Position numbers and translations under genes: made by a program. The notes beneath the pieces are model-generated. The model had not been told where the DNA came from. It saw only the letters and a program-made list of their open reading frames with translations, and searched no databases. Shown here in pieces: positions 22,925 through 30,151 of a stretch of 33,926 nucleotides of DNA (position 1 is the first letter of the stretch; every line of letters starts with the position of its first letter). Origin of the DNA: Thiomonas sp. (GTDB lineage Bacteria > Pseudomonadota > Gammaproteobacteria > Burkholderiales > Burkholderiaceae_C); assembly GCA_027451915.1 (NCBI GenBank), contig DAIDHU010000186.1:1-33926 (forward strand), given 5' to 3'.

Positions 22925-25652
22925 CGCCGCCACCTCCCGGGGCCTGCCAGCGCAGTGCCGCGCCCAGGCGCCCCGAATGCCGGGCCTGCAGAGGGATGCG
23001 CAGCAGGAAATGCGCGCCCCGTCCCGCCGGCTGCTCCAGCTCGACGCTGCCGCCGAGCTGCTGGGTCACCACCTGGTGCACGATGAACAGGCCCAGCCCG
23101 CTGCCCCCGGCCAGGCGCTGGGTGGTGAAAAAGGGCTCGAACACCCTGGCCCGCAGCCCGGGGGCGATTCCGGGCCCGCTGTCGCTGTAATGCAATTCCA
23201 CGATCTCCTCGACGACTCGCGCCTGAATGTCGATGCGCCCGCCGCTGGCGTGCACGAAGGCATGCTGCAACGAGTTGACCACCAGGTTGCTGATCACCTG
23301 CTCCAGCGACAAAGCATAGCTGTGCAGCTCGATGCCTTCCGGCATGTCCAGGCCCACCTCGACCCGGGCCGCCTGCAGCCTGGGCGCCAACTCGCGCAGG
23401 ATCTGTTCAATGTGCGCGCGCAGCTCGAAGCGCCGGCGCGGCTCGGAGATCTGGTCAACCCCCAGGCGCTTGAAGTTGCGCACCAGCTGGCCGATGCGCT
23501 GCGCGTTGGATTGCAGCAGCCGCGCCGACTCGGCGGCGTCGCGCAGATACTGCGACTGCTGCTGCGGGTCGAGCTCGCCGCGATCGAACTGCCCTTGCAC
23601 GTCGCGCGTGCGGTCGCCCAGGAAGGAGGCCGTGCTGATGGCGATTCCCGCCGGGGTGTTGATTTCGTGCGCCACCCCGGCGACCAGGCCGCCCAGCGCC
23701 GCGAGCTTCTCCGACTCGACCAGATGCCGGCGTGCACGATCCAGGTCGTCCATCGACTCCAGCAGGTCGCGTTCCGCCTGTTCGCTGCCCTCGTGGAACA
23801 GCACGGCCCACCACACCGCCAACGAGGCCAACAGCAGGGTGGCCAGATACAGGCGCCACAACACGTTGACCATGGCGGCATTCGGCCCGTGCTGGTCCAG
23901 GCCCATCAGGCGGTAGGTCAGCACGAAGGTGGCGCCGAGCAGCGCCGCGGCGCCGGCGAACAGAACCAGGAAGCGTCCGACCCGCCGCAGCACATGGGGC
24001 TGGAAACCGGTGACCGGCGCCTGCGCGGGCGCCACGGCCGAGGGCTCCTGCTCGGTCTTGCACAAATCGTGGCAATGCAGGTCGAGACCGCAGCACAGCG
24101 AGCAGATCGGGCCCCGGTAGAAGGGGCAGTCGGTCATGTCCGGCGCCTCGTACTCGCGCTCGCAGATGCAGCATTGCACCAGCTCAGTCCTTTCCCGCTG
24201 GCGGAAATGCAGGTCGGGACGCGCCAGGTAGTATCGCCCACGGGTCGCGTAGCCGATGCCGATCGCGCTGCCGAAGGCGGTGGCCAGGGTGAGATAGCCG
24301 AAGAAGGCCGAGGCCACGCGGCCGAACAGCCCTGCGTAGGCCAGCATCCCGACCAGGCTGGCCAGGAGCATGGCCCCGCAACCCACCGGATTGATGTTGT
24401 ACAGATGGGCGCGCTTGAATTCGATGTACGGCGGGCTGATGCCGACGCGCTTGAGCACCACCAGATCGGCCACCAGCGCGCCGATCCAGGCGATCGCCAC
24501 GGTGGCGTATACCGAGAGCACGAGCTGCAGGGTGGCGAAGATTCCCAGCAACGCGAGCAGCAAGGCCACCACCACATTGAACACCAGCCAGACCACGCGC
24601 CCGGGATGGAAGTGCGCCAGGCGCACGAAACAGTTCGACCAGGCCAGCGAGCCGCTGTACGCATTGGTGACATTGATCTTGAGCTGCGATACGGTGACGA
24701 ACACCACCGCGAGCCCCAGTGCCAGCGCCGGCGATGCGGTCAGCACGCGGTAGGCGTGGTAGTACATGCGCACTGGCTCGGTGGCCTGCGCAGCGGTGCT
24801 GCCCAGGCGCAAGGCCAACACCGCCAGCAGCCCGCCGGCGAGGATTTTGGCGGCGCCGATCACAATCCAGCCCGGACCCGCGGCGACCATGGCGGCCCAC
24901 CACGAGCGGCGGTTGGACTCGGTACGCGGCGGCAGGAATCGCAGATAGTCGGCCTGCTCCCCGATTTGCGCGATGAGCGCGAACAAGACGCCGGAGGCCG
25001 CGCCGAAGGTCAGCAGGTCGAAACCGCCGCCCGTGCCGGCACGACCCTGGAAATCCACCCAGGCGCGTAGCGCCTGCGGGTCCCTGCCGATGATGAACAG
25101 GAAGGGCAGGACCATCATCAGCAGCCACACCGGCTGGGTCCATGACTGCAGGCGGTTGATCCAGGTGACGCCGAAGAACACGATGGGCAGGATCACCAGC
25201 GAACAGATCAGGTAGCCCAGCGCCAGGTTGAGGCCGAAACCGAGTTGCAGCGCCTGTGCCCAGATGGCCGTCTCGATGGCGAAGAAAATCAGGGTGAAGG
25301 CGGCATAGATCAGCGAGGTCAGCGTGGAGCCGATGTAGCCGAAGCCGGCGCCGCGAGTCAGCAGGTCGATGTCCACGTTGGCGATGGCGCACCAATAGGC
25401 GATCGGCTTGCTGACCAGGAAGATCAGCAGCGAGACCGCGCACACCGCGGCCAGGGCGCTTGCGAAACCGTAGCTCAGCGTGATGTTGGCGCCGATCGCC
25501 TCCAGCCCCCGGAAGGAAATCCCTCCCAGGGCCGTGTTGGCCACCACGGACGGGCTCCACCGGCGGTAGGAACTGGCCGCGTAGCGCAGCGCGTAGTCTT
25601 CCAGCGACTCGTTGGCCACCCAGGACTGGTACTGTCTGCGACTGCGACTCAT
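22914..25652 (-). CDS. NCS1-type transporter fused to a sensor histidine kinase
   Basis: A 912-residue inner-membrane protein in three parts. Residues about 35-475 hold about twelve hydrophobic helices typical of the NCS1 (nucleobase/hydantoin/allantoin) cation symporters, with GIGYATRGRYYLARPD closing the domain. Residues 491-531 form a Cys-rich cytosolic module (QCCICERE, then CPFY, ICSLCCGLDLHCHDLC): nine Cys and two His, probably metal-binding. Two more helices (about 558-582 and 598-618) precede the kinase: His662 in GVAHEINTP, N-box NLVVNSLQHAF, DSGPGIA and GGSGLGLFIVHQ. All kinase boxes look intact. Transport-coupled sensing, as with CbrA (SLC5-type fusion), is the natural model, with ligand unknown. 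The ATG at 25652 has GAGGACC before it. The response regulator gene overlaps by 11 bases, and a LuxR-type gene is divergent. Confidence 0.88.
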   Translation of the reverse strand: MSRSRRQYQSWVANESLEDYALRYAASSYRRWSPSVVANTALGGISFRGLEAIGANITLSYGFASALAAVCAVSLLIFLVSKPIAYWCAIANVDIDLLTRGAGFGYIGSTLTSLIYAAFTLIFFAIETAIWAQALQLGFGLNLALGYLICSLVILPIVFFGVTWINRLQSWTQPVWLLMMVLPFLFIIGRDPQALRAWVDFQGRAGTGGGFDLLTFGAASGVLFALIAQIGEQADYLRFLPPRTESNRRSWWAAMVAAGPGWIVIGAAKILAGGLLAVLALRLGSTAAQATEPVRMYYHAYRVLTASPALALGLAVVFVTVSQLKINVTNAYSGSLAWSNCFVRLAHFHPGRVVWLVFNVVVALLLALLGIFATLQLVLSVYATVAIAWIGALVADLVVLKRVGISPPYIEFKRAHLYNINPVGCGAMLLASLVGMLAYAGLFGRVASAFFGYLTLATAFGSAIGIGYATRGRYYLARPDLHFRQRERTELVQCCICEREYEAPDMTDCPFYRGPICSLCCGLDLHCHDLCKTEQEPSAVAPAQAPVTGFQPHVLRRVGRFLVLFAGAAALLGATFVLTYRLMGLDQHGPNAAMVNVLWRLYLATLLLASLAVWWAVLFHEGSEQAERDLLESMDDLDRARRHLVESEKLAALGGLVAGVAHEINTPAGIAISTASFLGDRTRDVQGQFDRGELDPQQQSQYLRDAAESARLLQSNAQRIGQLVRNFKRLGVDQISEPRRRFELRAHIEQILRELAPRLQAARVEVGLDMPEGIELHSYALSLEQVISNLVVNSLQHAFVHASGGRIDIQARVVEEIVELHYSDSGPGIAPGLRARVFEPFFTTQRLAGGSGLGLFIVHQVVTQQLGGSVELEQPAGRGAHFLLRIPLQARHSGRLGAALRWQAPGGGGDAA

Positions 25653-25761
25653 GGTCCTCGGTGGTGGGGTGCGGAATCCTCGCGCGCGCCCGAGGCGACG
25701 CGGCTGCGGGCCGGGCGCGATGCGAGCTGCGCAAGTGTCGCCTGCCCGGTGCCGCCGTGCA

Positions 25762-25777
25762 ACATCCGTTTGGGTGA
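25762..25777. promoter_or_regulatory. Degenerate copy of the TCACCCATTCSGGTGA motif upstream of luxR
   Basis: On the minus strand the sequence reads TCACCCAAACGGATGT. It agrees with the motif found before crcB and fmdB at about 12 of 16 positions. It lies 20 bases upstream of the -35 box of the luxR promoter, in the 278-bp gap between the kinase and luxR-type genes (25653-25930). Confidence 0.4.
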
Positions 25778-25797
25778 AGCCGGCCCATGCCGATGGT

Positions 25798-25826
25798 TTG
25801 ACAGAGCCTGCGCCTGACCAAATAAT
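25798..25826 (+). promoter_or_regulatory. Sigma-70 promoter of the LuxR-type gene
   Basis: TTGACA (25798-25803, perfect -35) and AATAAT (25821-25826, five of six matches to TATAAT) are separated by exactly 17 bases. It is followed by a leader of about 98 bases to the ATG at 25931. It is the best sigma-70 promoter I found in the window. Confidence 0.7.
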
Positions 25827-25930
25827 GTGCGAAACTCAAACATCCGGCGTGCGGACCGCATCGCAGGCTTGCGCCGCGCGGACACGGCACGCCGCGCCAC
25901 GATCCCGGGCGCGGCGATGGAGACCATGGC

Positions 25931-27076
25931 ATGGACGGTTCGCACTCGCCCGATCCGGAGCCCGCGTCGCTGGCTGAGCTTGCGCGCTCGATCCACGGTG
26001 CCAGCATCGACCCACAGGCCTGGCCGGCCGCCCTCGAAGGCATGCGGCGGCGCCTGGACGCCAGCGTGGTCATGATCGGCCATCACGACTTCGACAGCGG
26101 CGCCGAGTCGGCGCTGTTCGAGGCGCCGCTGGATGCCGACTTCTGTGCCCAGATGGCCGCCTTCTCGGCGCGCAATCCCTGGTTCCTTTCCAGCGAGGAC
26201 TATGTGGCGGGCCGCGTCGTCGCCGGGGAGGACGTGATCAGCCCCCGCGAACTCCGGCGCACCGACTTCTACCGCGACTTCCTTCGGCCCCGCGGGCTGT
26301 TGCACCGGCTTTGCGGCGTGCTCAGCCGCGACCGCCGGGGCATGCATTTCCTGAGTGTCCTGCGTTCGGAATCCCGACAGGGCTTCGGCGAGAGCGAGCG
26401 CAGGGAACTGCAACAGATGCTGGCCCATGTCTCGCTGTCGCTGGAAAGCCAATGGCGCTGGCAGGAAGCGACCGACATGTCCCAGGCCCTGCTGGCGCTG
26501 AGCGACGACGAGTCGCAGGCGCTCATGATGCTCAGCCGCGAGGCGCGACTGGTGCACCGCAACCGCATGGCCGAGCAGCTGCTGCAGGAGCGCGGCGGGC
26601 TGGCCGCCGAGGACCAGATGCTGCATGCCGCCAACCCTGCCGAGCAGCGCCGCCTGCGCGAGGCCATCGCGCGCGCATGCGACGACCCCGCAGCCGCGGA
26701 ACAGCCCCAGGTGCTGAGCCTGGCCGGCACGGCCGGCACGCAGGCGCTGGTGGTCGTGGTGCGCCGCACCGGGCCGGTGTTCCAGCGCGGCGCCGGCGGC
26801 CGCCGCCCGCTGGCGCTGCTTTCGGTGCGCTGCGCAAACGGGGCCCACGACGCCCTGCGCTGCGTGTTCGCCCGCCACTACGACCTCACGCTGGCGCAGG
26901 CCCGGGTGAGCTCGCTGATCTATGGCGGGCGCTCCCTGGCGGCGATCGCCGCTTCGCTGCACGTGTCGGAAAACACCGTGCGCAGCCACCTCAAGCAGAT
27001 CTTCCAGAAAACCGGAACCCACAGCCAGATGGACCTCGTGCACCTGCACGCGCGCATCTGCCCGGGCTGGACCTGA
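25931..27076 (+). CDS. LuxR-type transcriptional regulator
   Basis: A 381-residue cytosolic protein. The N-terminal 300 residues are helical with a GAF/PAS-like sensor appearance but no clear receiver aspartate. The C-terminal LuxR helix-turn-helix (about 318-375) reads LTLAQARVSSLIYGG then AAIAASLHVSENTVRSHLKQIF, the standard recognition helix. The ATG at 25931 has GGAG eight bases upstream and lies about 98 bases after a strong promoter. Immediately downstream come crcB and the fmd genes, and copies of a 16-bp near-palindrome occur before luxR, crcB and fmdB. It is therefore the best candidate to bind that motif; this is inference. The effector may be an amide, urea or a related nitrogen compound. 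Confidence 0.88.
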   Translation: MDGSHSPDPEPASLAELARSIHGASIDPQAWPAALEGMRRRLDASVVMIGHHDFDSGAESALFEAPLDADFCAQMAAFSARNPWFLSSEDYVAGRVVAGEDVISPRELRRTDFYRDFLRPRGLLHRLCGVLSRDRRGMHFLSVLRSESRQGFGESERRELQQMLAHVSLSLESQWRWQEATDMSQALLALSDDESQALMMLSREARLVHRNRMAEQLLQERGGLAAEDQMLHAANPAEQRRLREAIARACDDPAAAEQPQVLSLAGTAGTQALVVVVRRTGPVFQRGAGGRRPLALLSVRCANGAHDALRCVFARHYDLTLAQARVSSLIYGGRSLAAIAASLHVSENTVRSHLKQIFQKTGTHSQMDLVHLHARICPGWT

Positions 27077-27082
27077 AGCCTT

Positions 27083-27102
27083 TCTCACCCGAATGGGTGA
27101 GA
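27083..27102. promoter_or_regulatory. Operator motif copy 1 (crcB side), perfect palindrome
   Basis: Perfect 8-bp inverted repeat TCTCACCC-GAAT-GGGTGAGA. The core on the minus strand is TCACCCATTCGGGTGA, the parent of the motif family. It lies 7 bases after the luxR stop and also looks like a hairpin, but no T-tract follows. A conserved central ATTC shared with copies 2 and 3 favours an operator over a terminator. Confidence 0.65.
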
Positions 27103-27107
27103 CCCCG

Positions 27108-27123
27108 CCACCCATTCGGGTCA
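27108..27123. promoter_or_regulatory. Operator motif copy 2 (crcB side)
   Basis: CCACCCATTCGGGTCA, in the opposite orientation to copy 1, agrees with TCACCCATTCGGGTGA at 14 of 16 positions. Its center is 23 bp from that of copy 1. The distance from its center to the putative crcB -10 box (27192) is about 76.5 bp, almost the same as copy 3 to the fmdB -10 box. Confidence 0.6.
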
Positions 27124-27165
27124 GCATGCCCTGCCCCCCTGGAGGCGCAGCCTTGCCCCGGGTGC

Positions 27166-27197
27166 GGGATTCGCGTGCCCCGGTCGCGGCCTACGAT
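27166..27197 (+). promoter_or_regulatory. Putative crcB promoter
   Basis: GGGATTC (27166-27172) is followed after 19 bases by TACGAT (27192-27197). An identical arrangement is found before the fmdB-like gene at 27701. The -35 agreement with sigma-70 is poor, so an activator would be needed. Confidence 0.4.
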
Positions 27198-27235
27198 GCC
27201 TTTGACCTCGTGCAGCCGCCGCGGAGGGCATCGCC

Positions 27236-27616
27236 ATGACCCTGCTTTCGATTGCCATCTTCGCCGTGCTCGGAGCCTTCGCACGCTACGGACAGACCCT
27301 GTTCGTGCAGGGCTTGCTGGGACGCCAGTTCCCCTTCGCCACGCTGTCGATCAACGTGCTGGGCTCCTTCCTCATGGGGCTGCTGTTTTTCCTCACGCTG
27401 GAACGGCTGTCGGTCTCCGCGGCTCTGCGCACGGGCATCCTGACCGGCGGACTCGGCGCCTACACGACCTTCTCGACCTTCTCCCTCGAATCCCTGAGCC
27501 TGTTCGAACAGGGCGAGCCGGCGAAAGCCCTGCTCTACATCGTGGGCTCTTGCGTGCTGGGCATCGGCGCCGCCGCGCTGGGCGCGTACCTGGCCCGCGG
27601 CATCGGGGCCGCATGA
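27236..27616 (+). CDS. crcB: Fluoride ion channel CrcB (Fluc)
   Basis: A 126-residue membrane protein with four hydrophobic helices. Family marks are FAVLGAFARYGQTLF, LSINVLGSFLMGLLFF (conserved Asn in helix 2) and GGLGAYTTFSTFSLES, the Phe/Thr/Ser-lined fluoride path. CrcB proteins work as dual-topology dimers that let fluoride leave the cytosol. Length matches the family. The ATG at 27236 has GGAGGG seven bases upstream. The setting between a LuxR-type regulator and formamidase genes is unusual; no fluoride riboswitch consensus was found in the 159-base leader region, and control by the shared operator motif is inferred. Confidence 0.95.
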   Translation: MTLLSIAIFAVLGAFARYGQTLFVQGLLGRQFPFATLSINVLGSFLMGLLFFLTLERLSVSAALRTGILTGGLGAYTTFSTFSLESLSLFEQGEPAKALLYIVGSCVLGIGAAALGAYLARGIGAA

Positions 27617-27641
27617 GATCGGGCGCGCGGCGCGCCCACCC

Positions 27642-27657
27642 TCACCCATTCCGGTGA
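27642..27657. promoter_or_regulatory. Operator motif copy 3 (fmdB side)
   Basis: TCACCCATTCCGGTGA differs from copy 1's core by a single base. A flanking extension gives CCTCACC and GGTGAGG arms (27640-27659). It lies 25 bases after the crcB stop and about 77.5 bp upstream of the putative fmdB -10 box. No T-run follows. Confidence 0.65.
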
Positions 27658-27679
27658 GGCGGCACCGCAGCCGCGAGGG

Positions 27680-27739
27680 AGCATCGATTCCCCGCGGCGA
27701 GGGATTCCGGCAGGGCCGGGGCTTCCTAGCATCGATTCC
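27680..27739. repeat. 12-bp direct repeat AGCATCGATTCC in the fmdB leader region
   Basis: Copies at 27680-27691 and 27728-27739 start 48 bp apart. The second overlaps the putative -10 box TAGCAT (27727-27732). It may be chance or a binding element. Confidence 0.35.
27701..27732 (+). promoter_or_regulatory. Putative promoter of the fmdB-fmdA genes
   Basis: GGGATTC (27701-27707), 19 bases, then TAGCAT (27727-27732). It has the same spacing as the element before crcB and nearly the same distance to an operator copy upstream. Confidence 0.4.
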
Positions 27740-27794
27740 AGGCCGGGCATGCGCCGAAGCAAGGGACGCGCGGCCCCATCGACCGGAGGAATCC

Positions 27795-28082
27795 ATGGCC
27801 CTGTACGAATACGTCTGCCGCACCCATGGTGCGTTCGAGATCCTGCGCCGCCTGGGCGAGGCCCCGCCCGACGCCGCCTGCCCGGTCTGCGACGGCACGG
27901 CCGCGCGCGTGATTTCCGCGCCCTCGCTGGTGCTCGGGCGTCGCGCCGCCTTGTTCACGGCCATCGAGGGGGCCCAGAAAAGCCGCCACGAACCCGAAGT
28001 AGTGACTTCGCTGCCACCCTCGGGAGCGCCGCGGCGGCAGCCGCGCATGACCCCCGAGCTGTGGAAGCTCCCCAGGCCCTGA
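27795..28082 (+). CDS. FmdB-like zinc-ribbon protein 1
   Basis: A 95-residue protein. The start LYEYVCRTHG and the ribbon ligands Cys8, His11, Cys29 and Cys32 follow the FmdB family layout, but the second ligand is His rather than Cys. The tail (about 45-95) is basic and probably disordered. FmdB was first noted beside formamidase in Methylophilus and is thought to be regulatory; its exact role is uncertain. The ATG at 27795 has GGAGGA before it. It precedes fmdA by 163 bases (28083-28245, which holds GC-rich short palindromes such as GCCGCCGGCGGC but no gene). Confidence 0.8.
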   Translation: MALYEYVCRTHGAFEILRRLGEAPPDAACPVCDGTAARVISAPSLVLGRRAALFTAIEGAQKSRHEPEVVTSLPPSGAPRRQPRMTPELWKLPRP

Positions 28083-28245
28083 AGCCGCCGGCGGCGGCAA
28101 GGCATCCACGCAACACCCCATCTCGCGACGCCGGCGGCGCAGGGTCGAGGCGGACCGGGGAAAGGAGGCACAAGCCAAGGCCACCCCAGGCATGGAATTC
28201 GGCAAGCGCAGTTCCCGTCACCCCCTATCGGACTGAGGTATCGAA

Positions 28246-29502
28246 ATGCCCAAGAACCTGTTCCCCCTCGACAACACCAAGAAATTCAAGGATCAGAAAA
28301 TCGTCGGCCACAACCGCTGGCACCCCGACATTCCCGCGGCGGCGCACGTCAAACCCGGCGATACCTTCCGCGCCGACTGCCGCGAGTGGTTCGACGGCGC
28401 GATCAAGAACGACGACTCGGCCGAGGACATGCGCAACGCCCCGCTGGCCGGGGTGCATGTGCTGTCCGGGCCCTTCCACGTCGAAGGCGCCGAACCGGGC
28501 GACCTGCTGGTGGTCGACATCCTGGAAATCGACTCCTGCGACCAGGAGGACTCGGGGCCCTTCTCCGGCATGGGCTGGGGCTACACCGGGGTGTTCGCCA
28601 ACAAGAACGGCGGAGGCTTCCTCACCGAGCGCTTCCCCGACGCCTACAAGGTGATCTGGGACTTCAACGGCGACGTGGCGACCTCGCGGCATATCCCCGA
28701 GGTCTCCTATGTGGGCATCCACCACCCGGGCCTGATGGGCACCGCTCCGTCGGCCGAACTCCTCGCCAGGTGGACCGCGCGGGAGAAGGCCCTGATCGCC
28801 ACCGACCCGATGCGCGTGCCTCCGCTGGCGCTGCCTCCGCTTCCCGACAGCGCCATCCTGGGCTCGCTGAGTGGAGCCGAGTTCGAGCGCGTGGCACGCG
28901 AGGCCGCGCGCACCGCGCCGCCGCGCGAGAACGGCGGCAACCAGGACATCAAGAACCTGACCGCCGGCAGCCGCATCTTCTACCCGGTATTCGTCCCCGG
29001 AGCAAAGCTGTCCTTCGGCGACCTGCACTTCTCCCAGGGCGACGGCGAGATCACCTTCTGCGGGGCGATCGAGATGGGCGGATTCATGGACCTGCACGTC
29101 GACATCATCAAGGGCGGCATGGCCAAGTACGGCATCCGCGAGAACGCCATGTTCATGCCGGGGCTGCGCGATCCGCAGTATTCGGAATGGCTGGCCTTCT
29201 CCGGCGTGTCGGTGCATCCCAACGGCAAGCAGCATTACCTGGACTCCTGGCTGGCCTACCAGAATGCCTGCAACCACGCGATCGATTACCTGATGAAGTT
29301 CGGATACACGGATATCCAGGCCTACATGATCCTGGGAACGGCTCCAGTCGAAGGGCGTCTGTCGGGTGTGGTCGACATTCCCAACGCCTGCTCGACCATC
29401 TATATCCCGCGTTCGATTTTCGAGTTCGACGTCAGGCCCAACGCCAAGGGACCGCTGCATCAGGTCAAGCAAGGCCTGCAGGTGCCGCGCTCGGCCAACT
29501 GA
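28246..29502 (+). CDS. fmdA: Formamidase FmdA (acetamidase/formamidase family)
   Basis: A 418-residue cytosolic enzyme that hydrolyses formamide (and, less well, acetamide) to ammonia and formate. Hallmarks are HNRWHPDIPAA (22-32), VKPGDTFRADCREWFDG (35-51), HPGLMGTAPS (160-169), the FSQGDGEITFCGAIEMGGF region (262-280) and DVVDIPNA-like C-terminal strands. Length agrees with the family (400-420). The ATG at 28246 has GAGG eight bases upstream. It lies between two FmdB-like genes and before the AmiS/UreI channel gene, which together form an amide-utilisation cluster. Expression is probably under the shared operator/LuxR control. Confidence 0.94.
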   Translation: MPKNLFPLDNTKKFKDQKIVGHNRWHPDIPAAAHVKPGDTFRADCREWFDGAIKNDDSAEDMRNAPLAGVHVLSGPFHVEGAEPGDLLVVDILEIDSCDQEDSGPFSGMGWGYTGVFANKNGGGFLTERFPDAYKVIWDFNGDVATSRHIPEVSYVGIHHPGLMGTAPSAELLARWTAREKALIATDPMRVPPLALPPLPDSAILGSLSGAEFERVAREAARTAPPRENGGNQDIKNLTAGSRIFYPVFVPGAKLSFGDLHFSQGDGEITFCGAIEMGGFMDLHVDIIKGGMAKYGIRENAMFMPGLRDPQYSEWLAFSGVSVHPNGKQHYLDSWLAYQNACNHAIDYLMKFGYTDIQAYMILGTAPVEGRLSGVVDIPNACSTIYIPRSIFEFDVRPNAKGPLHQVKQGLQVPRSAN

Positions 29503-29517
29503 GCCGCTACCCGCGAG

Positions 29518-29558
29518 GCGGGGATGCCGCGCATCCCCGCGAACCGAGGCCCCGCCTC
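29518..29558. promoter_or_regulatory. Two hairpins between fmdA and the AmiS gene
   Basis: Hairpin 1 has perfect 10-bp arms, GCGGGGATGC and GCATCCCCGC, around CGC (29518-29540). Hairpin 2 has 5-bp arms, GAGGC and GCCTC, around CCC (29546-29558). They start 16 bases after the fmdA stop. With no T-tract they could act as an attenuator or 3'-stabilising element setting the ratio of FmdA to the channel. Confidence 0.5.
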
Positions 29559-29624
29559 AGCCGGGCCGCGCCGCGACGCGGGGCGGCCTGGATCATGCGC
29601 AGAAACACTTCCGGGGAGTTCGTC

Positions 29625-30137
29625 ATGCTGGGTCTGGTCTTGCTGTACGTGGGCGCTGTGCTCTGCCTGAACGGCCTGTGGCTGATCGGGCAGATCGGCG
29701 ACAACGAAATCGCGGTGATCGATGGGTTCGTAGGGGGCATCACCCTGCTGGTGTCGCTGTACCTGGCCTTCGGCCCCGGTTCCAACGACGCCAGCATCAA
29801 GGCGGCCGCCTTGACCCTGCTGTTCACCTTCACCTACTTCTGGGTGGCCATCAATCGCTACAACGGAGCCGACGGGCGCGGGCTGGGCTGGTTCTGCCTG
29901 TTCGTCGCCATCACCGCGGTGCCGGTGTCGGTGCAGACCCTGCAGGGCGCGACCACCCTGTGGGGGACCTGGCTGGGCCTGTGCTGGGCCGCCTGGGCCC
30001 TGCTGTGGCTGCTGTTCTGCATTCTCCTGGTGATGCAAAAGCCCATTGGCCGCTTCGTGGGCATGGTCACGGTACTCGAGGGCATCCTCACGGGCTGGCT
30101 GCCTGGCTATCTGCTGCTCAGCGGAATGCTGCACTGA
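29625..30137 (+). CDS. AmiS/UreI family amide or urea channel
   Basis: A 170-residue membrane protein with six hydrophobic helices. LGLVLLYVGAVLCLNGLWLIG at the start (helix 1), FTYFWVAINRYNG in helix 3 and WTxG-like C-terminal elements (LEGILTGWLPGYLLLSG) are the family marks. Relatives let urea or short amides cross the inner membrane. The ATG at 29625 has GGGGAG six bases upstream; a start at 29595 would add 10 polar residues. The FmdB-like gene 2 follows after 14 bases. Amide uptake for FmdA is the likely role. Confidence 0.9.
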   Translation: MLGLVLLYVGAVLCLNGLWLIGQIGDNEIAVIDGFVGGITLLVSLYLAFGPGSNDASIKAAALTLLFTFTYFWVAINRYNGADGRGLGWFCLFVAITAVPVSVQTLQGATTLWGTWLGLCWAAWALLWLLFCILLVMQKPIGRFVGMVTVLEGILTGWLPGYLLLSGMLH

Positions 30138-30151
30138 AGGGAGACCGCGCG

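Noticed and set aside
27083..27102. Intrinsic terminator after the luxR-type gene
   Set aside because: The hairpin is followed by GC-rich sequence without a T-run, and the same core with its asymmetric center recurs at two promoters.
27077..27235. Fluoride riboswitch before crcB
   Set aside because: I looked for the crcB-motif consensus and pseudoknot in the leader and did not find it; the dominant signals are the operator copies.
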